Notes: a model not told the origin generated them from the sequence alone. A stretch of 20,914 bases of DNA from JANNRW01 sp031401815 (GCA_031401815.1 JANNRW010000056.1:1-20914); one strand, 5' to 3'; positions 5,161 to 15,091 are shown, counted from the first letter of the stretch. Translations and numbers: made by a program.

Positions 5161-7274
5161 GGTGTACCTGCCGTACCGGTCGTCACTTCGAAGAACCCTA
5201 CCAGTTTCTTAAATGGTGAACTGTCCCAATGCGCCTTACTCCCCCCGGCAAGAGCCGATCTTGACAGGAGGTCGTTCCAGGCGAGGCAGACGACCTCCGG
5301 CACCATAATGCACCCCGGACATGCGCCTCCCCGCTGGTCGCACAATGTCCCTGATCCGCACTGGAGCATCTGTGGATAGTGGATTTGACGCAGGATCGAG
5401 ATACCGAAGTTCCGCCACATGGAGGAGATATTCCCGAGGTCAGGAGTGAGAGCACTCCGGTAGACAACGAAGGAAAGATCGGCAGGGTAGACACACTCAC
5501 CGAGGGAACCTTGTTCTAGGCCAGAGAACTCAGCCGTTACATGAATCAATTGATGCGCCATCGTATGCAAAAGAAGGTAAACCATGTTACACAGGTTACG
5601 GTGTGTCGAGTTTTTCTTTCTGTAAGCGTCGAGGTAATAACCAAAGTCACGGTATTGCCTGATATAGCGCGTCCCGAGCTTCTGCCCAGGCTCCAGCGGT
5701 TCACCTATGGTTACATTATTCGCCTCTAGCCACCGAATGACCTGCTCTTGGTCGAGTTTTACATAAATCGCCTCATTCTTTTTGTTGAGGGTGTAGATCG
5801 GCCGCCTGCCCTGCTCGATATGCGGGTACAGGTTGAGCCTGACTGGCATTGGCTTGTTTTTGAAGTCAAAAGCCGGCACATGCTTAACCCTTGAAAACCC
5901 GAAAGAGTATTGCACAATGTCCAACTCACGGATTAGGCATATCTTTTTGATCCCCAGTATTCCGCATGTCGCTTCCATTTCGGCTTTATAGGCTGCCAGC
6001 ACATTGGGTCCGACAGCCCATTCCGGCCGGATGTCATCTGGCGGAGAATTGAGGTCGGCATGGCTCCTTGGGTCTACTGCGGAGAGATGTTTTTTTTCGA
6101 TCATTGCGTGTTCTAAACTGAGCCTTATCGGATCGTACCTTCTGGCATATTCGCGTCTGGCAAAACATTGAGAGTTCAGGAAAGGGTCGGGTTCTGCAGC
6201 GCTCTCAACGAGCCCCATAGAGACAAATCCTTCAAGAAGCGACTTCGCGGAAGAATCGTAGGCCTCGGCAGCGTCGATGTTTCCATTGACCCTGCACCCT
6301 TCGGCCTCCATTTTCATGGTTGCATACGGCATAAAGAGCGAACCCTTTCCCTTGCTATCAAGGGCTGCCTTTATCATCGCATCATCGAGGGGTTTGTTGG
6401 GGTAGCCGTATATTGACATTAACAGCAAGGTGAGTCCCTCCTCCTGTCCGGGCTGGAGTTTCGAGACCATATCCAGGTCGTTGTGCGGGATAAAGCGCTC
6501 AATCTGGGGGTAATGAACAGCTGAGGAGCGATACGACACCGGGAGCATGGTGGTTTCATCACCCGTGTGGACAACGCCGGAATACTGACTGAAAATGTCA
6601 CGGGTGACTGTGTCCCGCCGAATCAGGTTGGTGAACGACCCACAGCTGGTGCACTCAAATTTCCAGTCGGAGAACACCCCCGTCATGGATTTGTGCAAAC
6701 GGTATTCCTTCCCGCCGCATAAACAGTTGTGAGCGGGGTGCAGGGGCTCTACGCTTCCGCTCCAGTGGTAGAAAAATACGTCGAGCTGTCGCCACCTGTG
6801 TTGAGCTCCATCCTTACAGTCGGTCTTTGACTCAATAGACACATGATAACGAGCGAAGTCGTCTACGCTTTGATAGAAATGGAGCAGGCCGCACCTTGAA
6901 CAGTGGAAATTGAGCGGTGCAGGAACATATCCGACCCGCGAGGGTTCGACCAATCTGAAAATATCAATATCGATTCTGGGTCCGTCCCTAGAGATCAAAG
7001 ATCTGTCTAGTATCTGCTCAAGATGGATCGGCGGCAGTTCCGGACTTTCGAATCGGCATCCCATTCCCCGCTCATGCCAAGAATTGACAAATTCTCGCAG
7101 TTGCTCGGCGATCTGTTGCCTTACTGCAGGTATATTGTCTAGTGGCGACGGACTGAGGCCGCTTGGAACGGAAAGGAAACACCCCTTGCCCCCCTCGAAG
7201 GTGAAATAGCTTCCCGGTGCATAACTGGTCGCCAATTGTGTGCGCGACCGTTGCATTACTGGGCCATTACTCAT
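5157..7274 (-). CDS. drmB: DrmB, DUF1998 protein of DISARM
   Basis: A 705-aa protein. Three cysteine pairs, C125-x2-C128, C184-x-C186 and C208-x2-C211, suggest an N-terminal zinc-binding region. The C-terminal DUF1998 domain shows LLLHTMAHQLI (567-577), the GLEQGSLGECVYP segment (585-597), and the cysteine cluster C639, C645-DQRGGA-C652-PG-C655, which is diagnostic of the family. In DISARM, DrmB binds the helicase DrmA to form the DNA-engaging DrmAB complex. It follows drmA by 13 nt with AGGAG 8 nt before its ATG, and overlaps drmC by 4 nt. DUF1998 also occurs fused to or beside YprA-type helicases of other defence systems, but separate helicase, DUF1998 and PLD genes in this order are the DISARM signature. 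Confidence 0.9.
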   Translation of the reverse strand: MSNGPVMQRSRTQLATSYAPGSYFTFEGGKGCFLSVPSGLSPSPLDNIPAVRQQIAEQLREFVNSWHERGMGCRFESPELPPIHLEQILDRSLISRDGPRIDIDIFRLVEPSRVGYVPAPLNFHCSRCGLLHFYQSVDDFARYHVSIESKTDCKDGAQHRWRQLDVFFYHWSGSVEPLHPAHNCLCGGKEYRLHKSMTGVFSDWKFECTSCGSFTNLIRRDTVTRDIFSQYSGVVHTGDETTMLPVSYRSSAVHYPQIERFIPHNDLDMVSKLQPGQEEGLTLLLMSIYGYPNKPLDDAMIKAALDSKGKGSLFMPYATMKMEAEGCRVNGNIDAAEAYDSSAKSLLEGFVSMGLVESAAEPDPFLNSQCFARREYARRYDPIRLSLEHAMIEKKHLSAVDPRSHADLNSPPDDIRPEWAVGPNVLAAYKAEMEATCGILGIKKICLIRELDIVQYSFGFSRVKHVPAFDFKNKPMPVRLNLYPHIEQGRRPIYTLNKKNEAIYVKLDQEQVIRWLEANNVTIGEPLEPGQKLGTRYIRQYRDFGYYLDAYRKKNSTHRNLCNMVYLLLHTMAHQLIHVTAEFSGLEQGSLGECVYPADLSFVVYRSALTPDLGNISSMWRNFGISILRQIHYPQMLQCGSGTLCDQRGGACPGCIMVPEVVCLAWNDLLSRSALAGGSKAHWDSSPFKKLVGFFEVTTGTAGTP

Positions 7275-7287
7275 CTTGTTTCTCCTG

Positions 7288-10200
7288 TTATTCGCAATCC
7301 ACGTCGCTGGAATCGGTTGCTTGGCTCCGTACTACCTTGGTAGCGATCAGTATGGCATTTTCGACAGAAGGACGCCGGAAACCGCTGCCAGGAATATATG
7401 CACCAGGGACAATCATTCCCACTTCGTCAATATCACGCAGGGATGTCATAGGCCTCCTCTGCACCGCAGATGTATTCCAGTAGTCGCTCAGGGTGTCGCT
7501 GACTCCAGTGCGTACTGCGATGTCATTGCAGATTTCGCGCACCATTTGGTCGACCAGTCCGTCGTAATAAATTGAGCTCCCCGGTCGGCCAAGCCCCTCG
7601 ACACCACGGCCCTGGGTGGAGATGGCCCTTTTAGCGAAATCGGTGAGTTCGGCGATGAATCGAGGCCCCATGGCTGTCATCAAATCTCTGACCGCCTTAA
7701 GCATGTCAAGCGCATGTGTCTCGGCTTTGTCCTCTGCCATGGCAAAGAGTTCCTGCTCCTTAACCCCGTTCAACCAGAGTTGAAAAATGCTCGGCATGAC
7801 GCGCCTGATGGCATTGGCAGCCCATCTCTCAATAGCGGCAGGAGAAATCATCAACTCTAAGAACCTATTAAAGATGTCATGTACTTCAACAATATATCGG
7901 TCGCGTCGACTGTGCGGTGTGGGAAGTAGCATGCTGAAACCAACATGGGTACGACCCACACGGGAAGAAGCCTGTATCAGCTCACTGATGTCGTTAGGGG
8001 CTCCTACGAAGAACATCGCATTGAATTTTGCCTCGTCAACTCCATGAGAAATGGCAGAAGTGGCTACTATTTCTCGCAGTGCCCCGTCGAGATCGTCTCC
8101 TACCACCGACTCTTGAGCAAGCGCCATGACGCGCTGTATTGCTGCGATATCTACACCGCCCGAGATCAATTCGGTTCGCAGCTGCCGAAACGGTTCTCCA
8201 AGTTGCCTGTGCCCGCGTGCAGACTCTTCGGCAATCGCCTCGATGACCTGGTCACCACCACGCTTGCTATTGACGTAGACCAAGGCTATCCGGAAGAGGT
8301 CCAGCAGACTGTGCAGTTCGTTGCTGTCAAGCGCCAGAAGAGCATCGCGCCAGAAGGGTCTGAGAGGGTTTTCTGGAAGGGAACTTATCAGTTCCATTAC
8401 GAGTGCAGAATCTGACTTATTAGCCATGCGCCAGAACCGGCAAACAACAGCATGGTAAGTCGATAGGGTCGTTGCGGTAGCGACTGCGTACACTCGGCCA
8501 TTGGTAACAAGGGAAACGTATATGCGCATGAGCGGAGACACGATTTCCGGTTTGCGAGGGTCGCTGTCCGGCAAGATTGCGTCACGGGCCAGGGACTGCG
8601 GGGCTTTTGGGATCGAATAAAAGCTCTCATAAAGCGAAGTCCCCGGATGAGGGAACCTGACAGCCCTTCGCTGGTATAGGGTCTCCATCTGTCGCTCGGG
8701 TGATGATATGGTCGCTGTGGCAGCGATGACCTTCGGGAGCCGGGGCTTGCCGTCCGGCCGTCGTGCCACTCTATCACCAAGAATGGGCGCAAGACCCTCG
8801 AGCAACTGATCAAAAGAGGTCTCAAACAGCCCGGCGAAAGTTCCGAGACTCTCCTCCAAAAGGTGGGCTTCATCTTGGATCAATAAGGATGGAAACGGAT
8901 CATGGAAGATCTCAGCTCCGTCCTTATAGGCAGGAGCTATAGCAGTTGACGCAGATGCGCCGTCGAGTGCTTTGCCGCGCCGGGGCATTAACAGGCGCCC
9001 TGAGGCATCCCTGAACCGGGCCAGTCCCAGCATGCCGGCGATCTTGTTGATGGTCGAATCGTGCTGGCCGATCAGTGCCAGTTTGTCTATGGTGCCAAGG
9101 ACAACGGCAGGCGCATAACCGTAGATATCATCGTCTGTGATTAGGAACGGCAGCGGATGAAATCCGCCGTGGGCAACGTTCCATTGACACTTCCCGTTGC
9201 GACAAACTATTAGCACCTTCCGGTTTTCGTCATTACCGCGCCTCAGCCCTGTAGCCCCTTCGCAGTGAGGGCAGGTCTGCACCTTGTTGTATGACTGGTT
9301 GGCTAAGCGATAGTTGTTATAGTCTTCATCGGAGGGAGCAGGGTCAGCCTCACCTACGCTCTTTTTTACCCCTTTTAGTTCCGGATCGCTGTTCCGGTTT
9401 GGAGTGTTGCCGCTGCCGACCCAGAAGCCGATTACAAACTCGTCTCCTCCGATAGAGTTTTTCAGCTTGACCATCTCGGCCTTGGCCAATAGTTTGAATA
9501 GACGTTGGGCCTGTTGGATGGTGAGCAGACGGAGCGGGTACCGGATTAGTGCGGTAACACCAATATTTTTACCACGGAGTCGGTCGAGGAAAAGATTGTA
9601 GATTAGCAGTCCGTAGAAGGCCTCACTTTTCCCGCCTCCCGTAGAATAATAGAGAAGCGTTGCCGTATTCTCGTCCTGATCCTGATCGTAAAACGATTCG
9701 AACTCTTTCATGCGAGAGACAATCGCCGGTATGTGGCTAAGAATGAAGGTGAGCTGGAACAGATGCCACATGGCATTCTTACCCCAAGCGTCTGCCATGG
9801 TCGTGTTCAGGTACAGCCACGCGCGATACGGGGCAGCCTGAAGGCAAGCAGAATTCCTTACCCACTCGGCCCGAGATGCCTGAAGTAGTTTGATCCCCCG
9901 CTCGATCTGGCAAATCTCACGCCGATAAGAGGCTATATCCGCATTGAAAACCGCCCGTTCTGCGGCGACATGCGCAGGGTTGCTCAGATGGCCTGCTGGG
10001 TCGATGGCAATCTGAACCTCTACCCACTTGCTGTACTCATTGGGCACCAGCTGCAAGAAAGACAAATCGTGCGTCGGATTTGCCAAGAAATCGAATCCAG
10101 TATTGAGTCCGGGGATAGACCTTGCTTCCATTCTGGGCTGCTGATAGGTTGGAATCCAAGTGGTGCGAAGACGCACAACGTCCTCTTTTGTCTCGCTGAC

Positions 10201-11400
10201 CCCGCAGTTGATCCCGAGGGCTGCATAATTAAAGAAGTGTCGGAAGCGGTATGTCGGCTTGATTCGTTCAAGGCGAAGACGGTGGTGGAGCGCCTCCGGA
10301 AGAGATACGACTACCTCGACCTGGTGGATGCATGCCTCGCAGATTTTGGACGCAATGTTATTCAGCGTCGTAGCATAATTTTCGAGAACTATCCTGAAGT
10401 TGTGAACACTAGGCTTACCGAAGTCCGTATGGCGCGTTATCAGCACACGAACATCGCCAATCCCAGGCGGAATGAGAGAGTCTATTTCAGGTGCCGTGCC
10501 TCTCGTTCTAGCAAGAAAGTTCTCCCATGCTTTGCGATTAATGATGTCACTCGGCAGCACTCGCACCGACCGGTAGACGGACGACAGACCTTCTTCAGTT
10601 TCCAGCCATGCGTCTATCTGATTGAGGATCGAACGGCGCAAGTTCTCGGAGAATTCCCCTGCAACAGTGTCAAGATGTTCCTGCGAGGTATCCGACCCTA
10701 TCTTCACCCTTATGGCCTGATCGGTGGCAAACCGCTTCCATTTCTGGGGAGGCGCTATGCTGGTCACTAGGTCATCTGGGATATCACCACCGGAAACATT
10801 ATAGGGAAGCGAGGCACTCTCTTCCTCTCCTTCGATCACCTCCTCTTCTTCCTCCCCCTCAGGCATGGAAATACCAAGTTCAGGCAGTCCCATCCTTACC
10901 CGTACTTCACGGAAAATTATTTCCCGAAGGGCACGCTTTGAGACTCGCTGAGTCACTGGCTTACTCTTGATTTCATTCCACGCGACTACAAGCTCCTGTG
11001 CAACTTGGTTGTCTATCGTAGACTTAAGGTCGGGTCGCAACATGAATCTTGGTGCCATGTCGTAACGAGTGTCGCACAGATCGTCCCACGTCGGCAGAAC
11101 ACGAATATAGATCGAGTAGGCGGCTCCTATCTCGATCACTCCAGGCATATCCTTGTGGGTCTGGAGATCCATACCATGTACGGATATTCGCAGATTCTCC
11201 GTCAAGTTCTCGTTACCGTGAACATCGCGCATTGGCATCAGGAAGCCGGTTGAGAAGCGCTTCGACGGTTTTTCTCCAAGAACGAATTCCCCGTGTTCTC
11301 TTTCCCCCGACATCTCACGGTAGACCCGCGTTAGAAGCGCTGCTGCCAGAGCCTCTTTAGCCTCGGTGTACTGATCTCCTTTTATCTCACTAATGCTCAT
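7288..11400 (-). CDS. drmA: DrmA, YprA-type DEAH superfamily 2 helicase of DISARM
   Basis: A 1370-aa protein. The N-terminal 560 residues lack helicase motifs and contain a strongly acidic loop at 181-195. Helicase motifs then follow in order: motif I STGGGKSEA (586-594), motif Ia RYPLRLLTIQQ (620-630), a zinc-knuckle insertion C710-x2-C713/C733-x4-C738, VVLGTIDKLA (766-775), motif II DEAH (843-846), motif III ATAT (894-897), motif V ATSAISHGVD (1113-1122) and motif VI QASSRVGR (1143-1150). RYPLRLLT and the zinc insertion point to the YprA/DrmA branch. By family knowledge it binds and translocates on DNA with DrmB. All catalytic motifs look intact. The ATG at 11400 has GGAG 7 nt upstream, and the gene follows the 841-aa gene by 30 nt. 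Confidence 0.92.
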   Translation of the reverse strand: MSISEIKGDQYTEAKEALAAALLTRVYREMSGEREHGEFVLGEKPSKRFSTGFLMPMRDVHGNENLTENLRISVHGMDLQTHKDMPGVIEIGAAYSIYIRVLPTWDDLCDTRYDMAPRFMLRPDLKSTIDNQVAQELVVAWNEIKSKPVTQRVSKRALREIIFREVRVRMGLPELGISMPEGEEEEEVIEGEEESASLPYNVSGGDIPDDLVTSIAPPQKWKRFATDQAIRVKIGSDTSQEHLDTVAGEFSENLRRSILNQIDAWLETEEGLSSVYRSVRVLPSDIINRKAWENFLARTRGTAPEIDSLIPPGIGDVRVLITRHTDFGKPSVHNFRIVLENYATTLNNIASKICEACIHQVEVVVSLPEALHHRLRLERIKPTYRFRHFFNYAALGINCGVSETKEDVVRLRTTWIPTYQQPRMEARSIPGLNTGFDFLANPTHDLSFLQLVPNEYSKWVEVQIAIDPAGHLSNPAHVAAERAVFNADIASYRREICQIERGIKLLQASRAEWVRNSACLQAAPYRAWLYLNTTMADAWGKNAMWHLFQLTFILSHIPAIVSRMKEFESFYDQDQDENTATLLYYSTGGGKSEAFYGLLIYNLFLDRLRGKNIGVTALIRYPLRLLTIQQAQRLFKLLAKAEMVKLKNSIGGDEFVIGFWVGSGNTPNRNSDPELKGVKKSVGEADPAPSDEDYNNYRLANQSYNKVQTCPHCEGATGLRRGNDENRKVLIVCRNGKCQWNVAHGGFHPLPFLITDDDIYGYAPAVVLGTIDKLALIGQHDSTINKIAGMLGLARFRDASGRLLMPRRGKALDGASASTAIAPAYKDGAEIFHDPFPSLLIQDEAHLLEESLGTFAGLFETSFDQLLEGLAPILGDRVARRPDGKPRLPKVIAATATISSPERQMETLYQRRAVRFPHPGTSLYESFYSIPKAPQSLARDAILPDSDPRKPEIVSPLMRIYVSLVTNGRVYAVATATTLSTYHAVVCRFWRMANKSDSALVMELISSLPENPLRPFWRDALLALDSNELHSLLDLFRIALVYVNSKRGGDQVIEAIAEESARGHRQLGEPFRQLRTELISGGVDIAAIQRVMALAQESVVGDDLDGALREIVATSAISHGVDEAKFNAMFFVGAPNDISELIQASSRVGRTHVGFSMLLPTPHSRRDRYIVEVHDIFNRFLELMISPAAIERWAANAIRRVMPSIFQLWLNGVKEQELFAMAEDKAETHALDMLKAVRDLMTAMGPRFIAELTDFAKRAISTQGRGVEGLGRPGSSIYYDGLVDQMVREICNDIAVRTGVSDTLSDYWNTSAVQRRPMTSLRDIDEVGMIVPGAYIPGSGFRRPSVENAILIATKVVRSQATDSSDVDCE

Positions 11401-11430
11401 TTTTTCTCCCGAGCTAAACCACTACTAAGA

Positions 11431-13956
11431 TCAATCTTTTTCTTCTTTCAGTATCTCTACAATTTCCGCAATCTCGTTGCGCGCACAGATCTCTAGGCGC
11501 TGCAAGTCGTCATTATCCCCACTGAACAAAGGCATCACACTGTCAGGATCTGTCAGCAATGCGGTACAGAACCGGTTAGCGTTGAATCCGGCCGAAATTC
11601 TCCTGCTCCTGGTATCGAAAACGCCAAAGCGCCAGAACGACGGTGCAAGCAAAGGCAACATGCCGATTGCACCGGTAAATGACATGAACCACTCCTCGCT
11701 GTGAGGCGCTTGTGGACGCACCTCATCCAGCGGCGCGCCAATGAGACGTTCAACGTCCAGCCAAGTCACTACGGTGCTTTCGTCGGGGAGACTTTTGAGG
11801 TTGCCCGCAGCCATCATCTTCCTTACATGGCGCGCCTTTTCACGAAGCCCATCACCGGGAACGGCTTCTCGTAGTTCAAGCACCTGCCTATGATATGAGT
11901 CAAGCATGGCATTTGCATCACATTTCATCGTAAAATACTGCTCTGCCATAGCAAAAAAGTCGTCATCTACTAGGAAGACTTGGTCGCCGGGAGAGAGCAT
12001 GGATGCCTGACAAGTTACAAATGGCCTAGGTTCCGCCTCATTCCGATACTTAACAACACTGCTCCCCTCGAACAGAGGCACAATCCGGCCATCCCATAGC
12101 CTTAGGGCCATCGGCTTTCCGCCCCCCTCGTAGCTGGAGACTGCGGATGACGTTAGCCTCACTTCTTCAATGTTAGGAATAGGCAATTGCCCACCCTCAA
12201 GTGCTTCGTCCAAAGCATTCAGGAGCCTGTCCAGCCGTTCATGTACTGGGCGAAACGCTGGTTTTTCCATCAAGATGGCAGCTTGGTGCCGAATCGACGA
12301 GACTGTTGCCTCATCACAGACCAGATGCAACACCTCCGGGGCATGGTGGCTCACCAGGATTCGAGCGACTGTATCCCAGCGCGGCAGTAACATATAAGCC
12401 TTCTGGTATCTGCGAAGTAACGACATCTTATGGTCGATGCCGTGCTTTCCGTCAGTAGTATCTAGATTGTCCCGAGATGCTCCCTCAGTGTCGATAATCC
12501 AGTTCGTGAACGACTCCGTGGTACGATCAGGGAGTACCAGAAGGGTATTGCCTCGCTCTGTGAAAACTTCCGTGGTGCGAAGTCGGCGGAAAAGGTCACT
12601 GCCCGGAGTTATCTCCTTGAGCGATTCAAGCGTGGACAGAAACTGCTGAACGAAATCTTTGACCCGGCCACTCTCTTTCCCCGCCCGGCCATTTTGCTCT
12701 AAGCTCAGGAGGTCCGCCGCCATCGCAAGAGGTTGTCCAGGCACAAAACGTTTCCTCCCGCACTGCTCGACGAATTCGTTATAGGCATCTATTCCTCCAG
12801 GGAGACAGATCATCCTACGAATGAAATGCATCATCTCCCGCACTAAGTTGGACATATGCACATCCAAAGGTTCAAGCGCTTTTTGCAGCCCGTCAGCTTC
12901 CACAAGGAACGGAGTGAGGTAGCGGGCAAGGCAGGTGACAACCATAGTTGGATTGCGGCTACCTGACGTCATGTAAACCGCTTGCGAAAGCACGTCCCTT
13001 GATATATTCAGGACCCCCTGCTCGGGAAGGCGGGCGTTCTTGTCATAAGAAGGCATGACGTCCCTAGAAAACTGGTAAGCCAGCCAGGGAGTGTCTGCGA
13101 TGGCAAAAACTGGAGGAAATGGCTGATTCAGTTTGGCAGCGTATATGCGCGTCCATCGGAGCAGCTCGCAAGCCTTGTCAGGCCATTCGTCGCCGTGGAT
13201 ATTGGCTGCGGCGTGGAGATCAAGCAGGAGCACGTCCGGTCGCCGGGCCTGGATCGCTCTTGACAAGGTCTTTTTCATATCGGTGCCAGGTTGCAGGCAC
13301 AAAAGTATATAGGGTGTGGTAGGGAGGTCGAACAGCCCGGACGGTGTCTTATCGACCTTTATAAGGGTATATTTGCGCACCCGCCCCATAAACCTGTTGC
13401 GACAATCTTCATGGAGCGGCGTTCCGTCAGTGTCCATTACAAGTATCGGCGATATCTCGGCGAACGACGGATGTTGGAGCTCGTCATGTTCCTGAAGAGT
13501 TAATAGACGGCCGGTGCGCTTGATCTCCTTATCGGGGTTCAGGTCGCCAATCCGCCGGAGCTGGATGTGGTAGGAGTAGCAACACTGCTCTTTTCTGTTG
13601 ATGTGGAGCTTGTTGCGAGGCAAGATTATATTGCGGTGGGCAATCATCCCACCCATCTTTCGCAGGGAATCATTCGTGAACGGCCAGACCAGCGTGGCAA
13701 GCCGGGTAAAATCTTCTGTCCTTGCGCCAACCTGTCCCTCATCATCGTCACCAACTACATGCCACAGAACAGCCATCTGGTGCAGGATTGCTGGGGCATC
13801 AATGCTGCGTGGCCATGCAGTGACCAGCTTCGAATTCCCAGAAACGATGCACTCGACAAAAGCCCCCAGTAGAGTTCTGACCGCCGCACCCGGCGGGAGC
13901 TGCGACGTTGGATCACTGGTTCGCATGCACGGAAAATCGAAGAGGAAGCGATACAT
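11431..13956 (-). CDS. DrmE-position protein, 841 aa, no recognised catalytic motif
   Basis: It lies immediately upstream of drmA, the slot occupied by drmE in class 2 DISARM, and its size is of the order I would expect for DrmE. I cannot verify homology by reading alone, so no symbol is given. Visible structure: a segment with helicase-like spacing but no P-loop (TMVVTCLARYLTPFLVEADG, 337-356; TLLVLPDRTTESFTNWIIDT, 471-490; VLHLVCDEA, 542-550), and a C-terminal part with LSPGDQVFLVDD (654-665). It ends PSFWRFGVFDTRSRRISAGF (772-791). LSPGDQV-type strands are typical of small beta domains near the ends of helicase-like or nuclease-associated proteins. It may be a catalytically dead NTPase-like scaffold. 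The ATG at 13956 is preceded by AAAGGG, which overlaps the stop of the upstream gene; the gap is 10 nt. Confidence 0.6.
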   Translation of the reverse strand: MYRFLFDFPCMRTSDPTSQLPPGAAVRTLLGAFVECIVSGNSKLVTAWPRSIDAPAILHQMAVLWHVVGDDDEGQVGARTEDFTRLATLVWPFTNDSLRKMGGMIAHRNIILPRNKLHINRKEQCCYSYHIQLRRIGDLNPDKEIKRTGRLLTLQEHDELQHPSFAEISPILVMDTDGTPLHEDCRNRFMGRVRKYTLIKVDKTPSGLFDLPTTPYILLCLQPGTDMKKTLSRAIQARRPDVLLLDLHAAANIHGDEWPDKACELLRWTRIYAAKLNQPFPPVFAIADTPWLAYQFSRDVMPSYDKNARLPEQGVLNISRDVLSQAVYMTSGSRNPTMVVTCLARYLTPFLVEADGLQKALEPLDVHMSNLVREMMHFIRRMICLPGGIDAYNEFVEQCGRKRFVPGQPLAMAADLLSLEQNGRAGKESGRVKDFVQQFLSTLESLKEITPGSDLFRRLRTTEVFTERGNTLLVLPDRTTESFTNWIIDTEGASRDNLDTTDGKHGIDHKMSLLRRYQKAYMLLPRWDTVARILVSHHAPEVLHLVCDEATVSSIRHQAAILMEKPAFRPVHERLDRLLNALDEALEGGQLPIPNIEEVRLTSSAVSSYEGGGKPMALRLWDGRIVPLFEGSSVVKYRNEAEPRPFVTCQASMLSPGDQVFLVDDDFFAMAEQYFTMKCDANAMLDSYHRQVLELREAVPGDGLREKARHVRKMMAAGNLKSLPDESTVVTWLDVERLIGAPLDEVRPQAPHSEEWFMSFTGAIGMLPLLAPSFWRFGVFDTRSRRISAGFNANRFCTALLTDPDSVMPLFSGDNDDLQRLEICARNEIAEIVEILKEEKD

Positions 13957-13966
13957 ATAAGACCCT

Positions 13967-15091
13967 TTAGACAGTTTTGGTAAGGGCTCGAATTGTGCCT
14001 TCTTCTAGTAGAAATTCAGCCGAAAGCACTTTTCGGTGGGACAGGTCATCTCGGACTTTTTTTAAATTATTAATCTGCTCTTTCAGGTTCCGCGGCATGT
14101 GCGCCGGAAAGTTATGCAGTTGATACCATATGATGCCAATTTCAAGGTCACGGACATCTTTCACAGCTTGCCATGATGGGACGTTTTGAGGCAGATGAAG
14201 ACGATCGCTCATTCTTCCAACAATCTCCTGTCGGCGCTCTTCGAGAAGAGGCATGAGCACACTGACCTGGGCACTCCAGATTAGGGAGATAAGTTCTCGG
14301 TCTTTCCCTTGTGCGGCCATGATAGCTGGATGTTCTTTTTTAACACCGTCTATTAGTATCAGCGAACCGTCGCCCTTAGATAGCACAGTGCTGCCGTCCC
14401 AGCCTCGTTCTAAGGCATATTTTATTAGAATCTCCTTAGGCGCCATAAGCTCCTGAAAAGAGCAAGAGCACAAATACTTACAAAGTACAGGGTCGCCGCC
14501 TGACAGTTTTGCAGTGAGCGCTGCTATGAGATTCCGGATATATGGGCTCTGATTCGTCCTCCTGATGAGGAGCGCTGCATATAACTGCAAGTCAACGCTG
14601 TCGACAGCCCCTTCCCACGGATGGACAGTCAGGCGAAGATCAGATGTGGGGAGGTGCTTGCCATCACTTGGCCAAAAAATCAAGAGCCGAGGTGCCCAAA
14701 TATTTTCGCTTGCTCGACTCGCCTGTGAATACCTCTCCACGAACTCGGACCAAGTTTGCAGCAGACGGGCATCGTCAGGCAAATTTTTGAGGATAAAAGT
14801 TGTGCCAGCGGCTGACTGCAGTGAATGGAAGTCAATAGCTGTAGCAGACGGAGGCAATGGCTCGCCGCATTGCTCTGCAAGCCAGTTGGCTGGTGGCGTA
14901 TGTCCAGGCGGCTCGTATAGCCGCCTCCAAGCAATGCCGCTTTGTTCCACTGCATTTTGAAGCTCGTATAACATTCCATCCGGCGTAATGCCCGTGAGGA
15001 GCACTATAACGTTCCGATTGTCCACAAGATCGTTATGGATTCTCTCGATATATCCAGCTGGGCCGGGTAATCTCCAAAATACCGAACTCAT
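13967..15091 (-). CDS. Degenerate NTPase-like protein with C-terminal HEPN-like motif
   Basis: A 374-aa protein that I do not recognise as a named family. The N-terminus has a strand-turn NVIVLLTGITPDGMLYEL (27-44), which occupies the place of a P-loop but has no Lys-Ser/Thr. It also has FILKNLPDD (99-107) and PRLLIFWPSDG (134-144), the latter in a Walker B-like position. HPWE (157-160) and LSGGDP (196-201) recall the lid region of STAND-like ATPases. The C-terminus (about 309-365) is helical: DLEIGIIWYQL, then LKKVRDDLSHRKVL with R347-x4-H352, the arrangement of the HEPN RNase active site. An RNase or HEPN-type structural role is inferred, not shown. Its ATG overlaps the stop of the 1935-aa gene by 4 nt (ATGA), so the two are probably made in step and may form a complex. 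Confidence 0.55.
   Translation of the reverse strand: MSSVFWRLPGPAGYIERIHNDLVDNRNVIVLLTGITPDGMLYELQNAVEQSGIAWRRLYEPPGHTPPANWLAEQCGEPLPPSATAIDFHSLQSAAGTTFILKNLPDDARLLQTWSEFVERYSQASRASENIWAPRLLIFWPSDGKHLPTSDLRLTVHPWEGAVDSVDLQLYAALLIRRTNQSPYIRNLIAALTAKLSGGDPVLCKYLCSCSFQELMAPKEILIKYALERGWDGSTVLSKGDGSLILIDGVKKEHPAIMAAQGKDRELISLIWSAQVSVLMPLLEERRQEIVGRMSDRLHLPQNVPSWQAVKDVRDLEIGIIWYQLHNFPAHMPRNLKEQINNLKKVRDDLSHRKVLSAEFLLEEGTIRALTKTV

Noticed and set aside
9970..10770. 266-codon open frame on the + strand inside drmA
   Set aside because: It lies fully antisense to the helicase gene, has no recognisable domain and is explained by codon bias of drmA.
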